This document shows, piece after piece, positions 9,346 to 18,384 of a stretch of 34,979 nt of DNA. The stretch is from assembly GCA_964437245.1 (NCBI GenBank), contig CAYTGJ010000032.1, positions 1 through 34,979 on the forward strand, read 5' to 3'. Positions within the stretch are counted from its first letter, which is position 1. Every line of letters starts with the position of its first letter. Under the pieces are notes generated by a model. That model did not search any database. It saw nothing but the letters and a program-made list of their open reading frames with translations, and was not told the origin of the DNA. Origin of the DNA: JANYCO01 sp964437245. Lineage in GTDB: Bacteria; Bacteroidota; Bacteroidia; Cytophagales; Cytophagaceae. The translations under genes were made by a program, and so were the position numbers.

Positions 9346-11169
9346 TCACCTCAACAAATGAAGCCATCCCTTATAGGTCTTCCCATCTTCCAATAAAAGA
9401 TCGTAGTAATAGATTCCGTCAGACACATCGTTTCCCGCCCATGAATTTTCATAAGACTCCGCTTCAAATATTCTCTTCCCCCATCTATTGTAGATTCTTA
9501 AGGTTGAATGATCGGGAAGACCGGTGATTTCGAAGCTATCATTCTTCCCATCGTCATTAGGAGTGATCAAATTAGGAATAAAAAAATCCTGTCTGGGAAT
9601 GGCACGAACCGGCACTCTTCCACAGGTAATGGTTCCCGGAACTATATGCTCCACGTAATACTCAACGGTCTCAGAAATGACAGACGTGATCAGCACCGTT
9701 CCGGTAAAAACCAGATTACCTCCTACGGCCTGATCGTACCAATTATAAATTCCCCCGTTATTCTCCACCGATAAAGTAGCCGGCCCCGGAGCTAAATAAG
9801 TATCATGATGCACTACGGCCAGGTCACTGCACGGAGGACACATTTGAAAAAGCTGATCAGCGGGATTGTATGCCTGTGTGAGAGGCGAAGTAACGGAATA
9901 TCCATTCCCTTGGACAAATCCCGATCCTTCCGCTGAATTTGCAACAGTGGGAAAAGAGATCGTTTGAACAGGACACTGATGTATAGAACCTTCGGAATCT
10001 GTTTTGATCATAAACACATCAAAACTACCGGCTCCGTTGCTGGCACTGAATCCTGCCATGACAAAAGTATTATCGGCCAGATAATGTCCGGAAATTGCCA
10101 GGTCATCGTCTGTACCGCCATACACTTTCGTAAAAACAGCGTTCCCGGCCGCATCCGTTTTGAGCAATAAAGCATCGTAGGAACCAAACCCTATGCTGGA
10201 CTCGAATCCGAATACCACATAGCCTCCGTCGGAGGTCTGCCTGACCACATTTCCCTGGTCATCCTGAGTCCCTCCGAAAGTCCTGGACCATGTCAGCACT
10301 CCGTCGACATCTGTTTTAAGAAGATACACATCATTATTGATCCCTGCATTATTATCTTTATTGGCAAAACCGGTCAGGATATATCCGTTGTCATTGCACT
10401 GAGCAAGAGAAAAGGCCTGATCATCGTATAACCCTCCGTACGTTTTCGTCCACTGTGCATCTCCACTGCTATTCGTTTTTACAAGGTATACGTCCGCTCC
10501 TCCTGCACCGTACGACGTAGTATATCCCGCCAGAGCGTAACCACCATCATGCGTTTGTACGACAGAAAATCCCCTGTCGTCGCCTGCATTGCCGAAGGTC
10601 TTTGCCCAGGTCACCACTCCATCCGCATCGGTCTTAACGAGATAAGCATCATTTCCGCCGCCGCCATAGCTATCGGTATGTCCTACCAGGATCAATCCTC
10701 CGTCAGAAGTTTCCTCGACAATGAATCCATAATCCTCTCCTGCTCCTCCTATCGTAGTAGACCACAAAAGATCTCCTGTGGCATCTGTTTTTAGAAGATA
10801 GACATCACTCAAGCCCGCGCCGAAACTATTGGTGCTGCCGATGATCACATACCCTCCGTCGCTGGTCTGGCAGACGCCCCGGCCATCATCTTCCTGCGTT
10901 CCGCCAAAGGTTTTGGACCAGAGAACCGTACCGTTCGAATTGGTTTTAACGAGGTAAACATCCTGTCCTCCTCCTCCGAAGCTATAAGTAGAACCGACTA
11001 TTATAAAACCATCGTCCGAAGTTTGCCGGACTGTTCTTCCCCTGTCGTCACTGGCTCCTCCAATCACTTCCTGGTAAGTTGCCTGAGCACGCAATTTGTC
11101 TGGTAGAGTACACAATACCATTGTAAAAACACTATACCATACCGTGATTACATAAAATTTATTTTTCAT
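9346..11169 (-). CDS. Seven-repeat propeller protein with Ig-like and T9SS type-B sorting domains
   Basis: A 607-residue secreted protein. The signal peptide ends near LRAQ (residue 29). Seven tandem units of about 52 residues follow, with the pattern DDxGxxVxQTSDGGYxxxG...DVYLxKTDxxGxxxWxKTFGG. Seven such units suggest one complete seven-bladed beta-propeller. Units 5 and 7 are the most diverged, with NKDNNAGINN and HYLADNTF in place of the usual segments. An Ig-like stretch (LSVENNGGIYNWYDQAVGG) precedes the type-B sorting domain (PNLITPNDDGKNDSF, LRIYNRWGKRIFEAE, NSWAG, SDGIYYYDLLLEDGKTYKGW). It is 26 bases downstream of another secreted-protein gene and may share its transcript. The role is probably surface display or binding; no enzymatic motif is visible. 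Confidence 0.9.
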   Translation of the reverse strand: MKNKFYVITVWYSVFTMVLCTLPDKLRAQATYQEVIGGASDDRGRTVRQTSDDGFIIVGSTYSFGGGGQDVYLVKTNSNGTVLWSKTFGGTQEDDGRGVCQTSDGGYVIIGSTNSFGAGLSDVYLLKTDATGDLLWSTTIGGAGEDYGFIVEETSDGGLILVGHTDSYGGGGNDAYLVKTDADGVVTWAKTFGNAGDDRGFSVVQTHDGGYALAGYTTSYGAGGADVYLVKTNSSGDAQWTKTYGGLYDDQAFSLAQCNDNGYILTGFANKDNNAGINNDVYLLKTDVDGVLTWSRTFGGTQDDQGNVVRQTSDGGYVVFGFESSIGFGSYDALLLKTDAAGNAVFTKVYGGTDDDLAISGHYLADNTFVMAGFSASNGAGSFDVFMIKTDSEGSIHQCPVQTISFPTVANSAEGSGFVQGNGYSVTSPLTQAYNPADQLFQMCPPCSDLAVVHHDTYLAPGPATLSVENNGGIYNWYDQAVGGNLVFTGTVLITSVISETVEYYVEHIVPGTITCGRVPVRAIPRQDFFIPNLITPNDDGKNDSFEITGLPDHSTLRIYNRWGKRIFEAESYENSWAGNDVSDGIYYYDLLLEDGKTYKGWLHLLR

Positions 11170-11195
11170 TACAATGACCCTTCTTTTAAAATACT

Positions 11196-13037
11196 CTATT
11201 TTTTAATTGCTTTAACTATTACTTTCTTATTCCTGCCCAGCACTTCTATGACATATACACCGGAAGAAAGATCTGCTCCGATCTCGTACAGCCCGTGTCC
11301 CGGAGGAATTATCAATTTCATTTTTGCGATCTGCTGCCCGATCACGTTGTGTACCATTACCTCCAATTCTTCCGCCTCCTCATTACTGTTGTTCACTTCC
11401 AAAAATATTCCATTATTCGATGAGTACACATGATAAGCATGCTCCTGGCCACATGCATTGGACAGTATTCCCAGATAACTGCGTCTCCCGTCATAATCTG
11501 TCTGACTCAGCCGAACAATTTTTGCTGCTGAAGATTCAAGGGTATGTTTATAATATGAAATTTCCTGACTATTTCCTGTCGCTTTTATCATCGCAACAGG
11601 TTCAAATGATTTACCGTCCATACTGGATTCGATCGTAAAAAAATGATTGTTTTTTTCAGTAATGGTAACCCATGAAAGTAATAGTTGTTCCTTACTGCAA
11701 TCCATAAAGAAATTCAGCAGATTGACGGGCAAGGGAGGTGGAATTTCATAGGCACCGATATCCGATCTCGGCCCCATAGGTCTTGAGGTCTGATATATAT
11801 CGTCTGCTACCGAGGCTATATATACTGCATCCATCGCAACCGACGTACTTTGTAAATCTAGATTTCCGGTAGCAGGACTGATGTAATCGGGATTTACGTA
11901 TATTCCATTGGCTTCGTTAGATCCTCCGGGAAGCGATGCCTGCCAGGCCGCCAGTGTTAAATTCACCCCGGCTTCCAACACAACATTTCCGCTGGCACCT
12001 GGTGCATAATACAAGTTGTTGTCACAATTCTGAAAAGCCACATCCGCCCGAGGTATATCAAGGCAAGTATACGCTGTTGAATAAAGAATATTATTCGTAA
12101 ACGAAACGTTCGTTATATTCACCACGCCGGTAAGAGGTTCCAGGTGAACACACGGGCCTACGCTGTAGATCGAATTATGTATAAAAGTGGTCGTGGAATT
12201 ATCGTCAAACTCAATGGCTGGATTCCTATACGTTCCACCGGGAGCAGATTCATTTGTAATATAGTTATTGGTAAATACATTCCCGGAAGAAAGCTGCCCC
12301 ACATGTACAGTACCTTCGATACAGTCTCCTCTTGAAGAAACCTTATTTCTGTATATTAAATTATTATAAGTGGATTGCAACTCTACAGAAGAATACATGA
12401 CCCCAGAGGGTACAGAGGTACGTATAAAATTATCATACACCTGATTGTAAGAAGCTCCTGACTTCAATCTTATACCCACCCAGGTACTTGATAAGATACA
12501 ATCATGAATAAGATTATAATCCGGAGTATTTCCACCGCTCCCTAATACATCAAATGCATATTGATTCCCTGTGACTATACAATTGACAAATTCATGATGA
12601 TCACAATCTCCATTGAAAAAAACAGCCCAGGTCCCTGTGATCGAAAGGTTACTCCATTGAGTATACCGGCTTCCTGTCGTCATCCTGATCGCATACGTAA
12701 TACTTGACTGTATAATGGTAGTAGCAGCATCTGCTCCTGTAAAAGAGATCCTGCTCCCTGCCGATCCATTGTCCGTACCGTTTAATAGCAAATCTTCCAC
12801 ATAAGTCCCCGGATCGATATAAACAGTATCCCCTCCTGTTAACACATAGGTATTGAGAATGTATTGAATCGAAGATTGCGGGGTGGCAGGAGTTAAACCA
12901 TTATTACCGATCATACCTATATTCGTAGTATACACATTGCCAACATTAGAGCCATCATTCACATAATATAAGGTGGCTCTACTACTCGTATAAGACATAA
13001 TCCAAAAAATAACGGGGATTAGTAAGGTAGGCTTCAT
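11196..13037 (-). CDS. Right-handed beta-helix protein with T9SS type-A sorting domain
   Basis: A 613-residue protein with an N-terminal signal peptide (MKPTLLIPVIFWIMSYTSSRA). The front resembles the start of many extracellular beta-helix proteins (LYYVNDGSN, NGLTPATPQSSIQYIL, GDTVYIDPGTYVEDLLL). Residues about 100-400 are rich in short NxI and NxY turns (NLIYRNKVSS, NVFTNNYIT, TTFIHNSIYS), typical of pectate-lyase-like right-handed parallel helices. A conserved Bacteroidota module follows (LPVNLLNFFMDC, LLLSWVTITEKNNHFFTIESS), and then a type-A sorting domain (MVHNVIGQQIA, LSSGVYVIEV, ending KAIKK). No catalytic lyase residues can be assigned. The 26-base gap to the propeller gene suggests joint transcription. 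Confidence 0.88.
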   Translation of the reverse strand: MKPTLLIPVIFWIMSYTSSRATLYYVNDGSNVGNVYTTNIGMIGNNGLTPATPQSSIQYILNTYVLTGGDTVYIDPGTYVEDLLLNGTDNGSAGSRISFTGADAATTIIQSSITYAIRMTTGSRYTQWSNLSITGTWAVFFNGDCDHHEFVNCIVTGNQYAFDVLGSGGNTPDYNLIHDCILSSTWVGIRLKSGASYNQVYDNFIRTSVPSGVMYSSVELQSTYNNLIYRNKVSSRGDCIEGTVHVGQLSSGNVFTNNYITNESAPGGTYRNPAIEFDDNSTTTFIHNSIYSVGPCVHLEPLTGVVNITNVSFTNNILYSTAYTCLDIPRADVAFQNCDNNLYYAPGASGNVVLEAGVNLTLAAWQASLPGGSNEANGIYVNPDYISPATGNLDLQSTSVAMDAVYIASVADDIYQTSRPMGPRSDIGAYEIPPPLPVNLLNFFMDCSKEQLLLSWVTITEKNNHFFTIESSMDGKSFEPVAMIKATGNSQEISYYKHTLESSAAKIVRLSQTDYDGRRSYLGILSNACGQEHAYHVYSSNNGIFLEVNNSNEEAEELEVMVHNVIGQQIAKMKLIIPPGHGLYEIGADLSSGVYVIEVLGRNKKVIVKAIKK

Positions 13038-13228
13038 AAGATCTTATTTTTTAGTTAAATTTTCATATTTAATCTATTTAATTTCGAATAAATACCAAAC
13101 AACAATAAAAAGTAACCAAAAACAATAAAATAAAACAAATAAATAAAAATAAACGAAAGTATTCGAAAGATAAAATTCACCATATTTACTAAGGACAGAA
13201 ACGGATTTTCGTCTTTTAATCGACAGTA

Positions 13229-13254
13229 TATGCCTTTTCGTTATGCCTTTTCGT
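13229..13254. repeat. 13-bp tandem direct repeat
   Basis: TATGCCTTTTCGT occurs twice in immediate succession (13229-13241 and 13242-13254). A further TTTTCGT lies at 13206-13212. The centre-to-centre distance of 13 bases is not the roughly 21 bases expected for classic LytTR sites. It may be a regulator site or a slippage duplication. Confidence 0.7.
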
Positions 13255-13426
13255 AAGGAACATTCCGGGATCAGTTTTTAGAATATTCTACCACAAAGTG
13301 TATACAAATAGTCCCTACCTATAACCCACAGACACTAACAAGGTGCCACTTCTAAAAGAAAGACCCGGCTGAACTGTAAAAGCCCCTCCCCTGAAAGCTG
13401 TGCATTACTTTAAGTCTGTTTGTGAC

Positions 13427-13434
13427 TATCTTTG
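13427..13434 (+). promoter_or_regulatory. -7 promoter element of the propeller sensor kinase
   Basis: TATCTTTG matches TAnnTTTG exactly, 45 bases before the kinase start, giving a leader of about 40 bases. No clear TTG occurs at the -33 position. Confidence 0.45.
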
Positions 13435-13479
13435 AAGAAATGTAGTTCGCTTACGATCTAAACATCTTCCGGTTTACTG

Positions 13480-16392
13480 ATGATGAAGTACCTGGTACTA
13501 ACCGTTTATATTGCCCTGCTCTGCCTGAATCCTGTATACAGCGATCCGGTCCGTCTGAACAAGGAATTGTATGCCATCCATTACGGACAGCATAACGGAT
13601 TGCCGACCACTACTATTTTCGATCTGGTGCAGGACGACCAGGGTTTTCTGTACATGGCTACCGGAAAGGGATTATACCGCTACGATGGTTTTTCATTCCA
13701 ATCGATGAATGAAAATATAGACAACTACATGGGCGGATCGGCCTTATCCGTCTTTAGAAAAGATCATATATTTTTTGAAAGCTTTGACGGGTATGTATAC
13801 CAGTTTCATCAGAAAAAATGGACCTCTTTTAACGTCCATAAACCGGTTCATTTTCTCCCGTATGGGATTCACGAAGACACCCTTTTTGTAGTACAAAAAC
13901 GAGGGGTGGACATTTATCACATTACTGATTCTGAATACATACGAACGGTCAGTTTTCCCGTAGGCGCTCCGCAACATACACTGCAGGTAGGTCCGGACTA
14001 TTTCCTGATCAACGAAGACCATCTTATCAAAACCAACAGTCGTACAGTGCTCAAGAGCATCCCTGTTAAAAATTTATCCTCCACCAAAACCATTCGTCAG
14101 CTTTATCATTACCAGGATAAGCTCTATGTAACAGGCAGGTCTGCTTATCAGGAAGGGATCTGGGTATTTGACCGGAACCTGAACCATCTTTACACGATCA
14201 GGGTAAACGAGCTGGAAGGGATTATCCAGCATATTGATTTTATTGACGGGAAAGTATGGATCTCTACCAACAAAGGGATTTTTGTATATGAAAATCCCAA
14301 TGATCAATGGAAGTTCAGAGACAAGCTTTTCAGCGGGGCCAATGTAAGCCGTATTCTTAAAGGTAAAAACAATGAATATTGGATCTCCGTTATTGGCAAA
14401 GGCCTGTATCTTGTTCCAAACCCAGAACAATTCGTGTATTCCTTGCCGGACGAAGGAATCTCCCGGATCATCAGTGATACTGAAGAATACTGGGCGGGCA
14501 CTAGCACCGGAAATATCTACCGGCTGAACGATCATTTTTCTTCAGCCAGTTTTGTGCTGCAAACACCCCAGGTGAACACCCCTATTAACTTTTTATACCA
14601 CAACCCATCCGGAAAAGATCTCTTCTATGTCTCCGCCATGGGTTTCTTCCATAATACTCCCGGCGATCAGCAGTTCTATGACCTTGCCCTCAAGTCCGTC
14701 GCCGATATAGACCCTCACTACTATGCGTTGGCTACCAGCAGCCATTTGCTGTTGTACGCCAAACCAGATCAGCCTGTATCCGATCAAGCCTCTTTATGGG
14801 ATGTTTGGTTCAACCGGCACAAAGACGCTGGCGGTTTTGCCAGCTTAATGGACGGCCTGCGCTCCAAAACAGTTTGTTATGATTCCAAATCGGGGACACT
14901 CTATGTATTGACGAATGCCGGGATTTTTGTAGCCGATAAAACAGGTTCGGTTGAAGAACTTCTTATTAACCAACAGCCGGTCGTGGCCGATCAGATGCAA
15001 CTGGCGGAACAAAAGCTTTATTACCTGACCTATTCGGGGGAATTGCAGATATTCTCAGAAGGGAAAGTCACCAAACTGGAAATTGATTCCAGGGTGCTGG
15101 ATTTTAAACTTTTCGGAGTATCACTGGTATTGAAGACCAACAGCGGGTTTATAATCTACCATATAAAAGAGAATAGTTTTACTCCCGTTCATTTCAAATG
15201 TGAGCCTGCTTCTGTCGGCGATTTTTTACTCCATCAGGATAAACTGATCGTACTTCTGCCAACAGGCCTGACCGAAGTACCGGTCACTACCACAGCCGGC
15301 TACCATGACCTTCCCGGTTTTATGATCGAAAGCATCAAAACCGGTGAGAAATCAGTATACGATGTTGAGGCTCCTCTCAAACTTTCGTACGATTCGAACT
15401 CCCTTGAAATAAACTATACGATCCTGGATTATACCTATGCCTCAACGTATTCATTATACTACAGGATCAACCGGGGCAATTGGGAAAAGCTGCCGGCCAA
15501 TTCCAGGAAATTACAATTTCACCAGTTATCCTCCGGCAATTACCAGGTAGAATTCAGGATCAATGATCAATTGCTCAACCAGTCTGTATACTTTTCCATA
15601 GAACGTCCCTATTGGGAAAGCTGGTGGTTCTATCTACTGCTTTCCATCGGTACTGCCCTACTGATATCCTATTACTACCGGCAGCGCCGCAAGAAGCTTC
15701 AGGCCAGGATAAAGTTGCTGGAAGATAAAGTGATGCTGGAAAAACAACTGGGGAAATCTTTACTCACCAGTATTAAAGCGCAAATGAATCCTCATTTCTA
15801 TTTTAATGCACTCAACTCTATTCAGGCTTTCATATATAAAAACGATAAAGAGCGGGCGCTGGAATATCTTTCCAAATTTTCTAAACTGACACGCAATATA
15901 CTTACCCAGACAGAAATGGATAGTATTCCACTGGAAGAAGAAATAGCCACGCTCCGGCTTTACCTGGATCTTGAAAAAGTACGTTTCAGCGATCGTTTTT
16001 CCTACACTCTTGAATCTACGCCGGAAAGTGCTACCAGCAGGATCCGCATTCCGGCCATGCTTATTCAACCCTATGTAGAAAATGCCGTCAAACATGGTTT
16101 TACCAAAGCAACCACCAATGGTCTGATCCGAATTATCTTTGAAACTGCCGGAAACTATCTTATTGTGACTGTGGAAGACAATGGGATCGGAAGAGAACAG
16201 TCGGCAGCACTCAGAAAAAACGATACTCAACCCTCGTTTTCCTCCGACGCCAATAAACGACGGCTGGAGATCCTGAATGCCAATACTGACGATAAGGTCA
16301 GTGTACAGTACGAAGACAATATCAACGAAACGGGAAGTGCCGGAGGAACACGTGTTAAAATATTCATCCCGATCAACCTCCCAAAGCCGTAA
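13480..16392 (+). CDS. Propeller/Y_Y_Y sensor histidine kinase of the LytS (His_kinase) type
   Basis: A 970-residue membrane sensor. The signal peptide (residues 1-21) is followed by a long sensory part with two-component-regulator propeller repeats (DLVQDDQGFLYMATGKGLYRYDGFSF, VWISTNKGIFVYEN, EYWAGTSTGNIYRL). A Y_Y_Y-like domain lies near residues 640-700, one membrane helix near 715-735, and then a short coiled coil. The kinase has the His_kinase-family motif QMNPHFYFNALNSIQAF with phospho-acceptor His772, and an ATPase part with N-box QPYVENAVKHG (Asn868) and DNGIGREQ. Sensing is expected in the periplasm and phosphotransfer in the cytoplasm. The cognate regulator is probably the LytTR gene 192 bases downstream. 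The neighbouring minus-strand genes encode T9SS surface proteins, so their control is possible, but the ligand is unknown. Confidence 0.95.
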   Translation: MMKYLVLTVYIALLCLNPVYSDPVRLNKELYAIHYGQHNGLPTTTIFDLVQDDQGFLYMATGKGLYRYDGFSFQSMNENIDNYMGGSALSVFRKDHIFFESFDGYVYQFHQKKWTSFNVHKPVHFLPYGIHEDTLFVVQKRGVDIYHITDSEYIRTVSFPVGAPQHTLQVGPDYFLINEDHLIKTNSRTVLKSIPVKNLSSTKTIRQLYHYQDKLYVTGRSAYQEGIWVFDRNLNHLYTIRVNELEGIIQHIDFIDGKVWISTNKGIFVYENPNDQWKFRDKLFSGANVSRILKGKNNEYWISVIGKGLYLVPNPEQFVYSLPDEGISRIISDTEEYWAGTSTGNIYRLNDHFSSASFVLQTPQVNTPINFLYHNPSGKDLFYVSAMGFFHNTPGDQQFYDLALKSVADIDPHYYALATSSHLLLYAKPDQPVSDQASLWDVWFNRHKDAGGFASLMDGLRSKTVCYDSKSGTLYVLTNAGIFVADKTGSVEELLINQQPVVADQMQLAEQKLYYLTYSGELQIFSEGKVTKLEIDSRVLDFKLFGVSLVLKTNSGFIIYHIKENSFTPVHFKCEPASVGDFLLHQDKLIVLLPTGLTEVPVTTTAGYHDLPGFMIESIKTGEKSVYDVEAPLKLSYDSNSLEINYTILDYTYASTYSLYYRINRGNWEKLPANSRKLQFHQLSSGNYQVEFRINDQLLNQSVYFSIERPYWESWWFYLLLSIGTALLISYYYRQRRKKLQARIKLLEDKVMLEKQLGKSLLTSIKAQMNPHFYFNALNSIQAFIYKNDKERALEYLSKFSKLTRNILTQTEMDSIPLEEEIATLRLYLDLEKVRFSDRFSYTLESTPESATSRIRIPAMLIQPYVENAVKHGFTKATTNGLIRIIFETAGNYLIVTVEDNGIGREQSAALRKNDTQPSFSSDANKRRLEILNANTDDKVSVQYEDNINETGSAGGTRVKIFIPINLPKP

Positions 16393-16584
16393 AACAGGAG
16401 TACGTTGTTTCCTTTCATTAACTATTCAACCTCATTCGTGAACTAATCCCCCTCCCTCCTAAAACGATCCTTGCAATCAGAAACTGAAATGTATATATTG
16501 TTTTTTTTACGAATGGAGACATATATTTATTTAGTATCATTACACTCACGGGTTGACTTTTCATAGTTCCCTGAATTATACCAT

Positions 16585-17283
16585 ATGACCTATAAAGCCA
16601 TCATTGTAGACGACGAAAGTCTTGCCCGGGAAATGCTGCAGGAGATGCTGCTGATGGTAAATCCTGACATTAAAATAGTAGCACTCTGTGAAGACGTTCC
16701 CGATGCTGTAAAAGCCATTCATAAATACCAGCCGGACCTCGTCTTTCTGGACGTGGATATGCCGCGATACAAAGGGATTGATATTGGAGAATTTTTTGAG
16801 ATCATGGATTTTGAGATCGTCTTTACCACTGCTCATCAGCAATATGCCATCAATGCCATTAAGCTCAATGCCTTTGACTATCTTCTGAAGCCTATTGACC
16901 TCCAGGAGCTAAGAACGACCCTTGATAAATTTGTCAAAAAAAGAACACTGGCCGAAGCAGAAGGAAAACAAAAAGGGAAACTGCTCGTCAACACTGCACA
17001 AATAGTTCACTTCATCGACCTTGATAAAATTATCTACCTGAAAGCAGAAGGAGCTTATACACAGATCATATGCACCGACACCCAGATCCTGTCGAGCAAA
17101 AATCTGAAATTTTATGAAGACCACTTTTCCGGAAACGACACTTTTCTACGATGCCATAAATCCTACATTGTCAACAAAGATAAAATTATCAGCATCAACA
17201 AAGCCAGGCAGGAAATCTCTTTACAGAACGGAGACTTCATCCATATCACCCTTGATAAGATCGATGCTCTGATGAACCTCTGA
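16585..17283 (+). CDS. LytTR-family response regulator
   Basis: 232 residues. A receiver domain has the acidic pair Asp9-Asp10, phospho-acceptor Asp56 in LVFLDVDMP, the TT switch in IVFTTAHQ, and Lys102 in DYLLKP. A LytTR DNA-binding domain follows from about residue 130 (IVHFIDLDKIIYLKAEGAYTQI, FLRCHKSYIVNKDKI). These regulators bind pairs of direct repeats upstream of their targets. All catalytic residues expected for phosphorylation are present. It follows the propeller kinase on the same strand and is presumably its partner. The 192-base gap contains no exact TAnnTTTG element, so cotranscription is likely. A TTGACT...TATACC pair lies too close to the ATG to be its promoter. Confidence 0.95.
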   Translation: MTYKAIIVDDESLAREMLQEMLLMVNPDIKIVALCEDVPDAVKAIHKYQPDLVFLDVDMPRYKGIDIGEFFEIMDFEIVFTTAHQQYAINAIKLNAFDYLLKPIDLQELRTTLDKFVKKRTLAEAEGKQKGKLLVNTAQIVHFIDLDKIIYLKAEGAYTQIICTDTQILSSKNLKFYEDHFSGNDTFLRCHKSYIVNKDKIISINKARQEISLQNGDFIHITLDKIDALMNL

Positions 17284-17559
17284 ACAGCCTCCTTTTTACC
17301 ATTCATCCAATATCTCTTTGTAAGAGTGCGGAAATTCTTAAAAGATGGAATGATCCGTGCATAAAAACCAACGTCTTTCCCTCCGGGAAACGGACAGTTT
17401 CGTTCCGGATTGTGTAGCCGTACAAAATGGATCCGGGAGCTTCCTACAACAAATCCCCCTTCAGATAAAATAAACAACGGACTTCCTTAAAAGCCCCTTT
17501 CTTCGTGTGATGATCCACACTAGCTTAGTAAAATAATTAAATCTATAACAATGACTATT

Positions 17560-18042
17560 ATGAAAAAATTACTTTACGTATTGGTTGCCTTAATTACATT
17601 CAGTGCTTGTAAAAAAGAGAAGGAAGTGGAGCCAAAAGAGAAAAAAGAGAGCACCCAGGTCGGCACATGGCGTCTTGAAAGCATAATTACCTACGCAGAC
17701 TCCGGTAGAGGTCCGGTAGATTCGAGTATGAACTCAAACCGTAGTATTGACCATTATATCCAGTTTGAAGAAAACGGTTCATTCAACTTTGTATCTTTTT
17801 TAAATGGTGAAGACCAAGTCGGATACTTTGGGGATACTTATTCTTATAAGGACGGGGTCGTTAAAATTAACAAAGGGTACGCCTTTGAAATAAGTGGAGG
17901 ATTAGAAGGAGAGCTACAGTTTCCAGACGACAACACCCTTGTAATTAGCTTCCTCTACGGTGATTCTAAATTAGTACTAACATACTACCGTTCTCAAATA
18001 GATATTTCTCATTTAAGAGAAAAATATTTATTAGCCTCTTAA
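17560..18042 (+). CDS. Small lipoprotein, lipocalin-like
   Basis: Starting at the ATG of MKKLLYVLVALITFSAC, this encodes a 160-residue lipoprotein with Cys17 as the likely lipidation site. A codon-sharing ATG at 17551 would add MTI and is less natural. The residues after the Cys are highly charged (KKEKEVEPKEKKES), resembling a Bacteroidota surface-export signal. The body (VGTWRLESI, HYIQFEENGSFNF, GDTYSYKDGVVKI, DDNTLVISFLYGDSKLVLTYYR) fits the small lipocalin-like or META-like lipoprotein families of this phylum, which bind unknown ligands. No promoter could be assigned in the 267 bases upstream. It stands alone between two two-component loci, and no function can be given. Confidence 0.85.
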   Translation: MKKLLYVLVALITFSACKKEKEVEPKEKKESTQVGTWRLESIITYADSGRGPVDSSMNSNRSIDHYIQFEENGSFNFVSFLNGEDQVGYFGDTYSYKDGVVKINKGYAFEISGGLEGELQFPDDNTLVISFLYGDSKLVLTYYRSQIDISHLREKYLLAS

Positions 18043-18380
18043 AGTCCAGAGCTTTTACAAAAGAGCATAGAATATTCTTCCGCCAAACAGATCTGATCAA
18101 GAATGATCTTTACAACCAGAATCATTCTTCTTGTTGTAAAGATCAGAAGATAAAAGAGAAGTGAAGGATGGGTTAGTATCCGGTGGAGCTCCGTCAAAGT
18201 GTATCAAACCGCTTTGCCGAGTGCTCTCCGGGTATTGGTTGAATACCACGTGATCCAATTATAATCTGACTGCCGGACAAGTATAATAAATCCGGAATAT
18301 CAATGATGTACATTGACCCGGAACAGGTAGTTACCGGCTACTCAATGCAGGCCTGTCTCTTAAAAGCCGGCTGTTAGCTT
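18043..18380. other. Convergent intergenic region
   Basis: About 340 bases between converging genes. It holds two overlapping inverted repeats (18099-18145) and a hairpin reaching into the regulator stop codon. The remaining 200 bases show no convincing reading frame. A minus-strand frame of about 30 codons around 18230-18330 has no recognisable start or relatives. Confidence 0.6.
18099..18145. repeat. Two mutually exclusive hairpins
   Basis: A perfect 13-bp stem joins 18104-18116 to 18133-18145 (TGATCTTTACAAC with GTTGTAAAGATCA; 16-base loop). A second perfect 9-bp stem joins 18099-18107 to 18121-18129 (AAGAATGAT with ATCATTCTT). Both use 18104-18107, so they cannot form together. No T-tract follows on either strand. 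The place between converging genes suggests transcript ends. Confidence 0.65.
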
Positions 18381-18384
18381 TTAA
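18360..18384. repeat. Hairpin at the end of the LytTR regulator gene
   Basis: TTAAAAGC (18360-18367) and GCTTTTAA (18377-18384) form a perfect 8-bp stem with a 9-base loop that includes the stop codon of the minus-strand regulator. It is a possible transcript end, but no T-tract follows. Confidence 0.4.

Larger units (their letters stand above)
13038..13479. other. Divergent intergenic region
   Basis: About 440 bases between the beta-helix gene (minus) and the propeller kinase (plus). The left 150 bases are very AT-rich, the likely promoter area of the beta-helix gene, although no exact TAnnTTTG is seen there. The middle holds a 13-bp tandem repeat and the right end a -7 element for the kinase. 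No coding sequence is evident. Confidence 0.7.

Noticed and set aside
16554..16584. TTGACT...TATACC resembling a sigma-70 promoter before the LytTR gene
   Set aside because: The -10-like box ends just before the ATG, so transcription would start inside the gene, and Bacteroidota use a different consensus.
18230..18330. Short minus-strand frame reminiscent of a transposase tail
   Set aside because: Only about 30 codons, without a start, a catalytic motif or inverted ends; too short to support.
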